Translations under genes and position numbers: made by a program | In this document: in pieces, positions 16,568-24,637 of the stretch | Position numbering within the stretch: position 1 is the stretch's first letter | How the letters are laid out: each line of letters begins with the position of its first letter | Source: CBDCAS01 sp965214015 | Lineage (GTDB): Bacteria; Pseudomonadota; Gammaproteobacteria; Coxiellales; Coxiellaceae | DNA: 64,000 nucleotides | Direction of reading: 5' to 3' | Assembly: GCA_965214015.1 (NCBI GenBank) | Contig: CBDCAS010000022.1 | Location: 310,001-374,000, forward strand | Notes under the pieces: model-generated | Seen by the model: only the letters and a program-made list of their open reading frames with translations | Told to the model about the DNA's origin: nothing | Database searches by the model: none

Positions 16568-17666
16568 TAGGACTTACGCATTGAGAATTGCCTGAAGGAA
16601 TGTTTTTTGACTAATAAATTTCCTAATAACAGCCATAAATAAATTTTTTCTGATCTCATACCAGTTTGTTATTTTTTGTTCTGATCTCATCACTTCAAGT
16701 TTAACAAAGGATTTTATAGCACAAAAAATATGATTTTTTATCGAGTGCTCTTTACGCACCTGAAATTTTTCAATATTACAAACCTGTTTGAGTGCCCGAT
16801 GATAGCGCTCAATACTCCAATGTGATGAATGCATCCTTTCAAAATCGATACGGGTGACCGTCTCTAAGTGATCCAACTCTGCAGTGCTTACGATGTAATA
16901 GCGGTATGCGTTTTTGTATACTTGTCTATACACCTTCACCCTACCATAGTCCTTTAGGTAAACTATTTTTCCGTTCTCGTCCCAGTCTTCTAATGTTTGT
17001 ATTTGAATGTACTGACCACGATCAATTGAGATTCGACGATTGCTTTCAACACCAAACATGAAATTTAATCCCTGTTTTCGTAAGAGTTTTAAATTAGGTA
17101 AACTTGAATACCAGCTATCACCAGTAACCCAAGCCGGAATTAACCCCCAACTCAACACATCAAGCAACATTTCTTTGAAAAAATCATTTTTAGTTTTTCC
17201 AACTCTCTTATCATAAATTCGATAATTCACTGGCACTGATATACCTTGTATATCAGTATAAAATAATGTGATTAGATGAATTCCTTTTACTACACGATGA
17301 TGCTTTCCCGACCAAAAGTGATCAATTAAATCCGCTTTACTTGGGTCGCTATAAGGTTTATCTAATACAGAATCATCAACACTCAATGTGCCACCCACCC
17401 TATCTATTTTGTCTTTTTCAGCATCGAACAAATCTTTCGGTTCGTATCGTTCGCGTTCTAAAAATCTATTGACGCTATCGTGTGATATCGTTTTCATGAT
17501 TTCTGATAACCGGGTACAGCTTGTGTTATAAGGGTCCGATAGAAGATAAAGTGAATAAATTTCCTCATTGCATTTCGCTGTCGATGCTCTAGTCTTATGC
17601 AGCATATCTGTGTCAACCTAAAATTTAGTCCATTTTAAAACACAATTTGTCAATGCGTAAGTCCTA
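16568..17666 (-). mobile_element. ~1.1 kb IS element, IS701/ISAba11-like, copy 2
   Basis: Perfect 17-bp inverted repeats TAGGACTTACGCATTGA (16568-16584) and its complement (17650-17666) bound the element. The 5-bp direct duplication AAACT flanks it at 16563-16567 and 17667-17671. It lies only 17 bp from the right end of the neighbouring IS. Confidence 0.87.
16574..17605 (-). CDS. DDE transposase, IS701/ISAba11-like
   Basis: A 343-residue transposase. The three acidic motifs are LSVDDSVLDKPYSDP, AWVTGDSWYSSLPNLK and HSSHWSIERYHRALKQVCNIEKFQ, with VPVNYRIYDKRVGKTKNDFFKEML between the first two. The stop lies inside the left inverted repeat region (the last codons overlap 16574-16584). Architecture is the same as the element at 15506, but identity is moderate. 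The complete frame, perfect ends and intact 5-bp duplication point to recent insertion. Confidence 0.85.
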   Translation of the reverse strand: MLHKTRASTAKCNEEIYSLYLLSDPYNTSCTRLSEIMKTISHDSVNRFLERERYEPKDLFDAEKDKIDRVGGTLSVDDSVLDKPYSDPSKADLIDHFWSGKHHRVVKGIHLITLFYTDIQGISVPVNYRIYDKRVGKTKNDFFKEMLLDVLSWGLIPAWVTGDSWYSSLPNLKLLRKQGLNFMFGVESNRRISIDRGQYIQIQTLEDWDENGKIVYLKDYGRVKVYRQVYKNAYRYYIVSTAELDHLETVTRIDFERMHSSHWSIERYHRALKQVCNIEKFQVRKEHSIKNHIFCAIKSFVKLEVMRSEQKITNWYEIRKNLFMAVIRKFISQKTFLQAILNA

Positions 17667-17750
17667 AAACTGTCTTTGCGGTCAGTATATTCTAAATGAG
17701 CATTTTCAGTGTTTGATTTTTGTTAAGTAAATGAACAAGGAATCGTCATT

Positions 17751-17864
17751 ATGGACAAGAGCAAAGTCCTTTGTAGTTTGCGTTTTTCTTTAAGTCTTCT
17801 TGCTATGGCCTGTGAGCAAGCAATAAAGTTTGATCACTATACATGCGGTACTGGTGTTGGCTAA
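17751..17864 (+). CDS. Small hypothetical peptide (37 aa)
   Basis: A short frame with ATG at 17751, preceded by AAGGAA at a suitable distance. The peptide begins with basic residues, has a hydrophobic stretch (FSLSLLAMAC, a possible lipobox-like cysteine) and a short polar tail. It might be a small secreted or lipid-anchored peptide upstream of the beta-propeller gene, but chance cannot be excluded at this length. Confidence 0.3.
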   Translation: MDKSKVLCSLRFSLSLLAMACEQAIKFDHYTCGTGVG

Positions 17865-17910
17865 GTGCTTTTTCTAGTTTAGAGCATTGATCTTTCTCAG
17901 GGAGTTTATT

Positions 17911-19185
17911 ATGAAGCGATTATTGGGAGTGTGTTTGTTGTTATTGAGTTTCAGTGGTGTTCTAGCTCAGGGCATTCCCTTTTTTAATATTATCACACCG
18001 ACGAATATGGCAATAAACCTTATACCTGGAGAAACAGCAACAGTTACTTATATAGTCGATAACCGGATTAATGCCAATATCACCAATATGCAGTATATTC
18101 CACCTCCCTTAGCGTCCAGGTCAGGAGGGACATGTGGAGCTACGTTAAATCAAGGAGCTAATTGTACTGTAGTATTGACTGTGCGTGCGCCTACCACTCT
18201 CCCAGAGAGTGGTAGTATTTTGCTAGATCCACTTCGTGTGTGTGGAATTGGACGAAAATTAGTATGTAGTGTTGCTGACCGAGCGAATCAGATTAGAATT
18301 AAAGTAACGATTACAACGCAGTTATTTGTCACTAATGTTAATAGTAACACGGTGAGTGTTTGCTCTGCTAATGAGACTACAGGTGCTGTGATTAATTGTA
18401 CTGATACAGGAGTTGGTGTTCCTCTTGGTCAACCGTTTAGTATCACATTGAATGAGAGTGCTGCACGTGCTTATATTGCTAGTGCTGCTAGTAGTGCCAG
18501 TACGATAACTGTATGCACCGTTGTTGCTTCCGGTGCTTTAAATAGCTGTGCTAATATAAACAATCCATTATTTAACCAACCTATTGAAACTACTCTTAGC
18601 CTTGATAATAGTCGATTATTTTTAATAAATGATAATGATGATAAGATCATAGGTTGTGATATTAATTTAGCGGATGGGATGCTGGATAACTGTTCTGATG
18701 CTGGTGGTAGTTTTAGTGATCCAACTTCTTTAACATTTGATATTACAGGTAAGTATGCGTATGTAACTGAATATGGTAGTAATAGTGTACAAAATTGTGA
18801 AGTTACTCCTAATGGAAATCTTATCAATTGTACTTCTAGTAATGCATCTAGCCTCAATCAACCCTATAATATGACTTTTAATAATAATCAGACGCGTGCC
18901 TATATTGCTAATAATGGAAATAATACAGTAACTTTATGTGATGTGTCACCCACACGGCAGTTTAGTAACTGTAATGTTACTTTAAATAGCGGTCTTAATA
19001 TTCCAAGAAATATTTTATTAGATTCTGCGAATACACATGCTTATATATCTAATCGTGGTGCTAATTATATTGTTGTTTGTAGTATTGATGTATCGGGTAA
19101 TTTGGTTAATTGCAATTCCAATGCTGGTAATGGTTTATTTAGTGCAACAATGGGGTTGTATTATAGGATGAGAAATAGCATATAA
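17911..19185 (+). CDS. Secreted beta-propeller (YVTN-like) protein with Cys-rich blades
   Basis: A 424-residue protein. Signal peptide MKRLLGVCLLLLSFSGVLAQG, with start set at 17911 behind the ribosome site GGGAG; an in-frame ATG at 17887 is less fitting. Residues about 25-110 look like an Ig-like domain (PGETATVTYIVDN, GANCTVVLTVRAP). Residues about 140-420 hold six repeats of ~46 residues, each with the pattern V-x-x-C-x-V-...-G-x-L-x-N-C (examples IIGCDINLADGMLDNC, IVVCSIDVSGNLVNC) and each with a strand such as RAYIAN or KYAYVTE. This is a YVTN-type beta-propeller with one or two Cys per blade. Likely periplasmic or exported; no enzymatic residues known to me. It is alone on its transcript. 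Confidence 0.75.
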   Translation: MKRLLGVCLLLLSFSGVLAQGIPFFNIITPTNMAINLIPGETATVTYIVDNRINANITNMQYIPPPLASRSGGTCGATLNQGANCTVVLTVRAPTTLPESGSILLDPLRVCGIGRKLVCSVADRANQIRIKVTITTQLFVTNVNSNTVSVCSANETTGAVINCTDTGVGVPLGQPFSITLNESAARAYIASAASSASTITVCTVVASGALNSCANINNPLFNQPIETTLSLDNSRLFLINDNDDKIIGCDINLADGMLDNCSDAGGSFSDPTSLTFDITGKYAYVTEYGSNSVQNCEVTPNGNLINCTSSNASSLNQPYNMTFNNNQTRAYIANNGNNTVTLCDVSPTRQFSNCNVTLNSGLNIPRNILLDSANTHAYISNRGANYIVVCSIDVSGNLVNCNSNAGNGLFSATMGLYYRMRNSI

Positions 19186-19289
19186 GGTGAAATAATTTTA
19201 TTAAATGGAATCCATGTAGCTTAATAATTCTATAAAGATATTTTGGCTTTCGCTAGTGATGCGATGCGGGAGGGAAGTTTTCGTTTTTA

Positions 19290-19877
19290 TCACTTTCTGA
19301 AACAGTTTGCCGCTGCCTGTCTCTCGTTTCTTTTTTCCATAAAGGCAGATGCAGATGTTTCATTAAAACTAAGGCTACGCTGCTTGATTGGTTGATAAAA
19401 TTCACAATTTATTAAACGCTGCCAATGGGTTCCTTCCTCATTAGCATAGATAGAGTTCATATTTACCTCTGACATAGCTTGGCATTGTTTTTCGCTATCA
19501 TCCACAAGTACCACCTTATTACTCTCATACTTAGTGGCAAGCTCTTTTGCAACATTATTTTTAAGCTGCTCATGTCCATTACCGCATTGGATTTCTGAGA
19601 TAGTTTTGTTCCAATGTTCACCCATTAATATAACAAGATACTGCTCAATCAATTCTTTATTTGGGTTATTGGAGACAATGCAAAGAGTGTCTCCTCGTTT
19701 TTTACATTCAAGCAGTGCAATTTTTGCTTTTTCTGGATGATTCAGGTTACTTAAGATTTCACCAGGTTGATTATAACTGTAATTGAATGTAGTTGCTTGC
19801 CCAAAAAAAGTTGGGGTATTAGCATGGAGAGTAGAATTGATAGTTAAGGTTCCATCAAAATCGATAAGAATAAGCAT
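19290..19877 (-). CDS. HAD-superfamily hydrolase-like protein
   Basis: A 195-residue protein. Motif I is at the very N-terminus, LIDFDGTLT (D6, D8), motif II is CIVSNN, and motif IV is VVLVDDSEKQC. The core domain is short and has a 40-residue polar tail (SFNETSASAFMEKRNERQ) outside the fold. HAD proteins with the DxD pair are mostly phosphatases; the substrate is unknown. Single gene, read leftward between the beta-propeller gene and tRNA-Asn. Such small HAD proteins with tails occur among secreted effectors of Legionellales, but nothing here proves export. Confidence 0.7.
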   Translation of the reverse strand: MLILIDFDGTLTINSTLHANTPTFFGQATTFNYSYNQPGEILSNLNHPEKAKIALLECKKRGDTLCIVSNNPNKELIEQYLVILMGEHWNKTISEIQCGNGHEQLKNNVAKELATKYESNKVVLVDDSEKQCQAMSEVNMNSIYANEEGTHWQRLINCEFYQPIKQRSLSFNETSASAFMEKRNERQAAANCFRK

Positions 19878-20018
19878 ATTTAAAACCTTTTCAAGTTAGT
19901 TATGCGAATCCTTGCATAGTTATTATTCAGAGTGTACAAAGGCCAGCCACTAGTTCTGCTAAAAGTAGCATAAGCTTTTTTTGTGTTTTTTGATACTTAA
20001 ATAACTTTTTTATTATTT

Positions 20019-20093
<75 letters not shown>

Positions 20094-20381
20094 AAGCAAA
20101 ATTAACCTTTTAATTTCTTCTAAGTCCTGTATTCTCCTAAAAAACATTGCAAAAAACAACTATTGCGTATGGCTATCGTGTAATCATGAAAAGGATAGTA
20201 GATAGGCATGGATTTTTTAAGGTGATAGTGAGTATCTTTTAGATTGAGCATTAGAATAGTAAAAATTTATTGGTTGGAAGGTAGATAGTTATTTTATTAA
20301 ACACATTTTATCGCATTATGGTGTTGATTATGGCAGAATGGAGCGACTTAATCCATTAACTATTAGGATAGGATAGTGTCA

Positions 20382-20825
20382 ATGAGCAAAGAACTCTACT
20401 CTAATCTAGCGAAACTTCTTGCAGATACTTATGCAGTCTATTTAAAGACACAAAATTACCATTGGCATGTAAAAGGCCCTTTATTTAAGACACAACATGT
20501 TTTGTTTGAGGAGCAGTATACTCAGCTGGCTCTTGCGGTCGATGAAATTGCAGAAAGAATTATAATACTAGGTCATGCAGCTCCTGCTACTTTTGAAGAA
20601 TTATCCTCTCTAGCCTCTATTAAAGGGGGTGATAGCAGTTTAAGTAGTGATAATATGATAAAAGATTTATGTTGTGATCATAAGAAAATAGTTGAAGATC
20701 TTTATAAAGCGATTAAGACAGCTAATGATATTGGTGATGAGGGGAGTATCTCATTATTGGGAGATAGAATTGCTCATCATGAAAAAATATGCTGGATGTT
20801 GAGTGCTTCTGTTTCTACAGTTTAA
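20382..20825 (+). CDS. dps: Dps-family DNA-binding ferritin-like protein
   Basis: A 147-residue Dps. The intersubunit ferroxidase residues are present, counted from ATG 20382: H27 in NYHWHVKGP, H39, D54 and E58 in VDEIAERI. Dps dodecamers oxidise Fe(II) with hydrogen peroxide, store iron and protect DNA. The N-terminal tail before the first helix is short and has few lysines, so DNA binding may be weak. The start could also be GTG 20376; ATG 20382 preferred. A ~115-bp inverted-end repeat follows the stop by 5 bp. Confidence 0.9.
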   Translation: MSKELYSNLAKLLADTYAVYLKTQNYHWHVKGPLFKTQHVLFEEQYTQLALAVDEIAERIIILGHAAPATFEELSSLASIKGGDSSLSSDNMIKDLCCDHKKIVEDLYKAIKTANDIGDEGSISLLGDRIAHHEKICWMLSASVSTV

Positions 20826-20829
20826 CTAG

Positions 20830-20944
20830 GGTCTATTTACATAGACTTATTACCTGAAGCAAAAATCGTAAAGAACGAAACAGCTTTTTAAGTAGAACCA
20901 GCCAATATGTTTTTTATAGCCAGGAAAGTCAGTGTAAACAGACC
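20830..20944. repeat. Dispersed intergenic repeat, copy A (~115 bp, inverted ends)
   Basis: Begins GGTCTATTTACA and ends TGTAAACAGACC, near-perfect inverted ends. The reverse complement aligns with 48207-48309 over GTCTGTTTACA, the GGCTrTAAAA segment, the TATTGG segment and AAGCTGTTTCGTTC. It lies directly after dps. It carries no frame and looks like a MITE or REP-type element. Confidence 0.7.
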
Positions 20945-20978
20945 TTAATAAAGCCTTCTATAAGAGCTTATTAAAATA

Positions 20979-21200
20979 TTAGCTTTTCTCTTTATTAGCA
21001 TTCTTGGCATATTTAGCACGAAAACGTTCGATGCGGCCTCCTGTATCTAGCATCTTTTGCTGTCCAGTAAAAAAGGGATGGCATAGGGAACAAATTTCGA
21101 TTTGAAGATCGCGTCCTATGGTTGAGCGAGTTTTAAATACATTACCACAACTGCAAGTGACTGTAATGGCTTCATATTTTGGCTGGATCTTGTGTTGCAT
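20979..21200 (-). CDS. rpmE: 50S ribosomal protein L31
   Basis: A 73-residue L31 of the zinc-binding (C+) type: C16 and C18 in VTCSCGNVFKTRST, and C37 and C40 in EICSLCHPFFTGQQK. The TGGRIERFRAKY ending is characteristic. It binds the large ribosomal subunit at the central protuberance. First gene past the repeat; read leftward. Confidence 0.95.
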   Translation of the reverse strand: MQHKIQPKYEAITVTCSCGNVFKTRSTIGRDLQIEICSLCHPFFTGQQKMLDTGGRIERFRAKYAKNANKEKS

Positions 21201-21254
21201 TAGTAGGCCTCTGATAGTTGAAGGGAGAAACTATAACGAACTGATTTCAATTAA

Positions 21255-21536
21255 TCAAGATGCCATTTCAGTAGGTGATTTTGCTTCGATTCTAAGAGCA
21301 TGAATATCTGTCTCGAGTAATGCGTTTAAAGCAGCATAAACCATTCGATGACGCTCAATAGGCGATTTTCCTTCAAAAATAGTAGAGCTTATTGTTACGG
21401 TAAAGTGACCTGCACCTTGGGCAGCTCCAAGGTGACCCTTGTGCTTTGCGCTATCATCTTCAACGGTTAATGTAGTTGGTTTAAGTGTTTTCATCAATTG
21501 ATGCTCAATAGCGTGTAGACGATCTTCAGATTTCAT
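21255..21536 (-). CDS. BolA-family protein
   Basis: A 93-residue BolA-fold protein: LTVEDDSAKHKGHLGA holds the conserved His region, followed by GHFTVTISSTIFEGKSPIERHRMVYAALNALLE, the class II KH-like fold signature. BolA proteins pair with monothiol glutaredoxins in iron-sulfur trafficking and, in some bacteria, regulate envelope genes. It lies 2 bp after the YciI-like gene, so it belongs to the yciB-yciI-bolA transcript, a common grouping in gammaproteobacteria. Confidence 0.9.
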   Translation of the reverse strand: MKSEDRLHAIEHQLMKTLKPTTLTVEDDSAKHKGHLGAAQGAGHFTVTISSTIFEGKSPIERHRMVYAALNALLETDIHALRIEAKSPTEMAS

Positions 21537-21538
21537 GT

Positions 21539-21832
21539 TTATAGTGCCATCTTAAAAGGTTGAACGGTAATGTTGACATAAATACCTGCTGTTACATAGG
21601 GGTCTGCTGCAATCCAGGCTTTTGCTGCTTCAAGGTTTGGAAATTCAGCAATAATCAGAGAACCTTGTATGCCTGATATGACCAGAGTGTCGTCATCATT
21701 GAGTAGAGCCCCTGCTGTAATCAGTCGGTTGGCTTTTTTGAGTATTTCCAATCTTTGAATATGTGCAGGGCGTACGCTACGACGTTTTTCCAGACTTTTT
21801 GGCTTATCTTTGCAATAAAAAACGTAGTGCAC
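21539..21832 (-). CDS. yciI: YciI-like protein
   Basis: A ~97-residue ferredoxin-like YCII domain: VHYVFYCKDKP, then RPAHIQRLEIL with the conserved His, GALLNDDD with the acidic pair, and FPNLEAAKAWIAADPYVTAGIY. I place the start at GTG 21832, whose first base is shared with the upstream yciB stop (TAGTG), an arrangement also used by secD-secF in this window. A longer start at 21865 inside yciB is possible. The biochemical role is unproven; the active-site pair His/Asp suggests an enzyme. Confidence 0.85.
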   Translation of the reverse strand: MHYVFYCKDKPKSLEKRRSVRPAHIQRLEILKKANRLITAGALLNDDDTLVISGIQGSLIIAEFPNLEAAKAWIAADPYVTAGIYVNITVQPFKMAL

Positions 21833-22374
21833 TATTGTTTCCTTTTTTCCTCTTTCATATAGCATAATAAATAGAGTATTTGGATAATTCCAAATAATAG
21901 GGTTAAACCAAGCGTACCGAATAATTTAAAATTAACCCAGGCATTAGTTGAGTAATGATAAACAACATAAATATTGATACAGCCTAGCATCAGTAAAAAG
22001 ATTCCCCATGAAAAATTGATGCGCTTCCAGAGCTTCTTCGGCAGGTCGATTTGATCGCTTAACATGCGATAAATGAGGGGCTTTTTCCCAATAATATGAC
22101 TGGAAATCAGCAAGGCTCCTAGTGTCCAATAAATAATACTAGGTTTCCATTGGATAAAAATTGCTTTGTGAAAAAAGAGAGTCGCGCTACCCAAAACAAG
22201 GATAAAAGCCAGCATGATAAGATGCATAGTTTCAAAGCGTCTATAAATCAACCAGTAGATTAAAATTTGCAACAGGGCCGCTGCCATAGTGACAGCAGTT
22301 GCTATAAAAATGCCATAAAACTTATAGGCAATAAAAAAGCAAATAATCGGGAAATAATCGTAAACTAACTTCAT
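21832..22374 (-). CDS. yciB: Septation protein A / inner-membrane YciB
   Basis: A 180-residue polytopic membrane protein with five or six helices. The start MKLVYDYFPIICFFIAYKFYG and the segments ATLFFHKAIFIQWKPSIIYW and LWKRINFSWGIFLLMLGCINIYV are diagnostic for YciB/IspZ. It affects cell-envelope synthesis and division, and membrane potential, in enteric bacteria. Divergent from scpA, with a 76-bp shared promoter region. Confidence 0.93.
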   Translation of the reverse strand: MKLVYDYFPIICFFIAYKFYGIFIATAVTMAAALLQILIYWLIYRRFETMHLIMLAFILVLGSATLFFHKAIFIQWKPSIIYWTLGALLISSHIIGKKPLIYRMLSDQIDLPKKLWKRINFSWGIFLLMLGCINIYVVYHYSTNAWVNFKLFGTLGLTLLFGIIQILYLLCYMKEEKRKQ

Positions 22375-22450
22375 GCGAAGCTACTATATACTATCTAAGC
22401 TGATGTGGAAAGGCTGGTAGTTAATCCACTTTTTAGGTATCATTTTACTC

Positions 22451-23260
22451 ATGAATCAAGAGCTTACTGCTATCACTGAAATTGACTCAGAGGCTCCTCA
22501 TGCTGTGGTCAATAACCAGCATATTACCGAGCTTCCTGATGATCTGTACATTCCTCCAGATGCCTTACATGTTTTTTTAGAGACTTTTGAAGGTCCCTTG
22601 GATTTATTGTTATATCTGATTCGTAAGCAAAGTATTGATGTTCTGGATATTCCAATTGCTTCAGTGACACGCCAATACATGGAATATATTGAACAAATGC
22701 GCGAGCTTCATTTTGAATTGGCTGCGGAGTATTTGGTAATGGCAGCAATGCTGACTGAAATTAAATCGCGTCTATTATTGCCACGACCTTTGATAGAAGA
22801 AGAGGGTGAGGAAGGTGATCCACGTGCTGAGCTAGTACGTCGCTTACAAGAGTATGAGCGTTTTAAGCAAGCGGCCGACTGTTTAGAGGCTATGCCCCGC
22901 GTGGGTCGAGATATTTTCATAGCAGAAGCATTTATGCCGCAAATAAACGTCGAATTACCTCAGCCCTTAGTCAGTTTAGAGGATTTACTACATGCTTTAG
23001 GTGATGTTATTAAGCGTTCTGAATTGTATACTGATCATCAGGTTGAACGTGATGTATTATCCGTTCAAGAGCGTATGGCAGCACTTTTGTCAGCGGTCAC
23101 AGCCGATACACTGACAGAATTTACTCGCTTATTTATTGATGTGGAAGGACGTATGGGTGTTGTGGTTACTGTGATTGCTATTTTAGAATTAGTACGCCAA
23201 AAAATGATTGAGTTCGTTCAATCGGAGCCATATGCTATGATCTATATAAAAGCGAAATAG
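22451..23260 (+). CDS. scpA: Segregation and condensation protein A
   Basis: A 269-residue kleisin of the SMC-ScpAB condensin complex. The N-terminal helical domain shows FEGPLDLLLYLIRKQSIDVLDIPIASVTRQYMEYIE; the acidic middle includes EEEGEEGDP; the C-terminal winged helix ends with VVVTVIAILELVRQKMIEFVQ. It bridges SMC heads and ScpB on the nucleoid. First gene of scpA-scpB-rluB, with scpB 4 bp downstream. Confidence 0.95.
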   Translation: MNQELTAITEIDSEAPHAVVNNQHITELPDDLYIPPDALHVFLETFEGPLDLLLYLIRKQSIDVLDIPIASVTRQYMEYIEQMRELHFELAAEYLVMAAMLTEIKSRLLLPRPLIEEEGEEGDPRAELVRRLQEYERFKQAADCLEAMPRVGRDIFIAEAFMPQINVELPQPLVSLEDLLHALGDVIKRSELYTDHQVERDVLSVQERMAALLSAVTADTLTEFTRLFIDVEGRMGVVVTVIAILELVRQKMIEFVQSEPYAMIYIKAK

Positions 23261-23264
23261 GAAG

Positions 23265-23858
23265 ATGTCTGATACTCTTGATTGTGTTATAGAAGTTGCT
23301 TTATTTGCTGCAGGAGAGCCCTTAGCAATAGAGCGTTTACAGAATTTATTGACTGAAGATCGCCCTAGTGCCAAAGAAATTAAGGCATCGATAGCTCGTA
23401 TTCAACAAGATTATAAGTCGCGAGGTATTGAATTAGTGCAGGTAGCAGGTGGCTATCGTTTTCAAGCCAAAACAGAATATGCGCCTATTTTGCAGACATT
23501 ATGGCAAAAAAAACCACCAAAATACTCACGTGCTTTGTTGGAAACTTTGGCGTTGATTGCCTATCGCCAACCGATTACTCGAGGTGATATTGAGGAAGTC
23601 CGTGGTGTGGCTGTGAGCACCAACATTATGAAAACTTTGCAAGATCGTCAGTGGATTAAAGTCGTAGGGACTCGTGATGTGCCTGGAAAGCCTGCTTTAT
23701 TTGGAACAACTCCTCTTTTTTTGGATAATTTTAATTTAAAAAGCCTTTCTGAATTGCCACCACTGCAGGATATAGCAGATAAGGAAGCTTTAGAAAAAAA
23801 ACTAGGAATGCAGCTTAATTTACCTGTTGAAGAAGTACAAGAGTCGACTTCTATTTAA
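23265..23858 (+). CDS. scpB: Segregation and condensation protein B
   Basis: A 197-residue tandem winged-helix protein. Markers: IEVALFAAGEPLAIERLQNLL, YRFQAKTEYAPILQTLWQKKPPKYSRALLETLALIAYRQPITRGDIEEVRGV and FGTTPLFLDNFNL. It dimerises on ScpA within the condensin complex. Translation is probably coupled to scpA (4-bp gap) and to rluB (2-bp gap). Confidence 0.95.
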   Translation: MSDTLDCVIEVALFAAGEPLAIERLQNLLTEDRPSAKEIKASIARIQQDYKSRGIELVQVAGGYRFQAKTEYAPILQTLWQKKPPKYSRALLETLALIAYRQPITRGDIEEVRGVAVSTNIMKTLQDRQWIKVVGTRDVPGKPALFGTTPLFLDNFNLKSLSELPPLQDIADKEALEKKLGMQLNLPVEEVQESTSI

Positions 23859-23860
23859 AT

Positions 23861-24574
23861 ATGTCAGAAAAATTACAAAAAGTGCTAGCTCGTGCAGGTC
23901 TTGCCTCGCGTCGTAAAGTGGAGCAATGGATTCGCCAAGGTCGTATTCGAGTTAATGAGGATATTGCTCAATTAGGTCAGCGTGTTGCTAAAAAGGATCA
24001 CATTTTTATTGATAATAAACAGCTTCAGCAGCTGGATCCTGCCAATACGGCGCGCTTGATCATGTATCATAAACCAGTAGGTCAAATTTGTACGCGCTCT
24101 GATCCAAAGGGGCGGCCTACGGTCTATTCTTATCTGCCTAAATTGCCTCAGGGACGATGGATTAGTGTGGGCCGTTTAGACTTTAATACCTCAGGATTAA
24201 TGTTATTTACTAATGATGGGGATCTAGCACATCGTTTAATGCATCCAAGCAGTCATTTAGCACGTGAGTATGCGGTACGTATTTTTGGGCAAGTAAGCTC
24301 AGATTGTTTGAAACGTCTCATTCAAGGCGTCGTGTTGAAAGATGGCCTTGCTAGATTTGAAGATATTATTGATTCAGGTGGCAAAGGTTTAAACCACTGG
24401 TATCATGTTGTTGTAATGGAAGGGCGGCATCGTTTAGTGCGTCGCCTTTGGGAGTCCCAAGGTCTTCAAGTGAGTCGTTTAAAACGAGTTCGCTTTGGTC
24501 CTTTTTGCTTAGGAGCTGCACTTGGGCAGGCACAATGGGTTGAGTTGGATTATCCTGCTACGCTTTGTCGTTAA
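23861..24574 (+). CDS. rluB: 23S rRNA pseudouridine synthase, RluB type
   Basis: A 237-residue protein with an N-terminal S4 RNA-binding domain (EKLQKVLARAGLASRRKVEQWI) and the RsuA/RluB catalytic core. The catalytic aspartate is D107 in VGRLDFNTSGL. The MYHKPVGQICTRSDPKGRPTV loop is typical. It isomerises a uridine of 23S rRNA (position 2605 in E. coli). Shorter than the enteric enzyme, which has an extended C-terminus. Third gene of the scpA operon, a frequent arrangement. Confidence 0.9.
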   Translation: MSEKLQKVLARAGLASRRKVEQWIRQGRIRVNEDIAQLGQRVAKKDHIFIDNKQLQQLDPANTARLIMYHKPVGQICTRSDPKGRPTVYSYLPKLPQGRWISVGRLDFNTSGLMLFTNDGDLAHRLMHPSSHLAREYAVRIFGQVSSDCLKRLIQGVVLKDGLARFEDIIDSGGKGLNHWYHVVVMEGRHRLVRRLWESQGLQVSRLKRVRFGPFCLGAALGQAQWVELDYPATLCR

Positions 24575-24637
24575 ATCAACTCTTTTAAATTTTGGTATCA
24601 GAATTAAAGTTTATATTGCTAATAGCTAGGTTGTATA

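Noticed and set aside
18471..18857. Minus-strand frame of 128 codons inside the beta-propeller gene
   Set aside because: Antisense to the repeat region; composition follows the sense repeats, no start signal.
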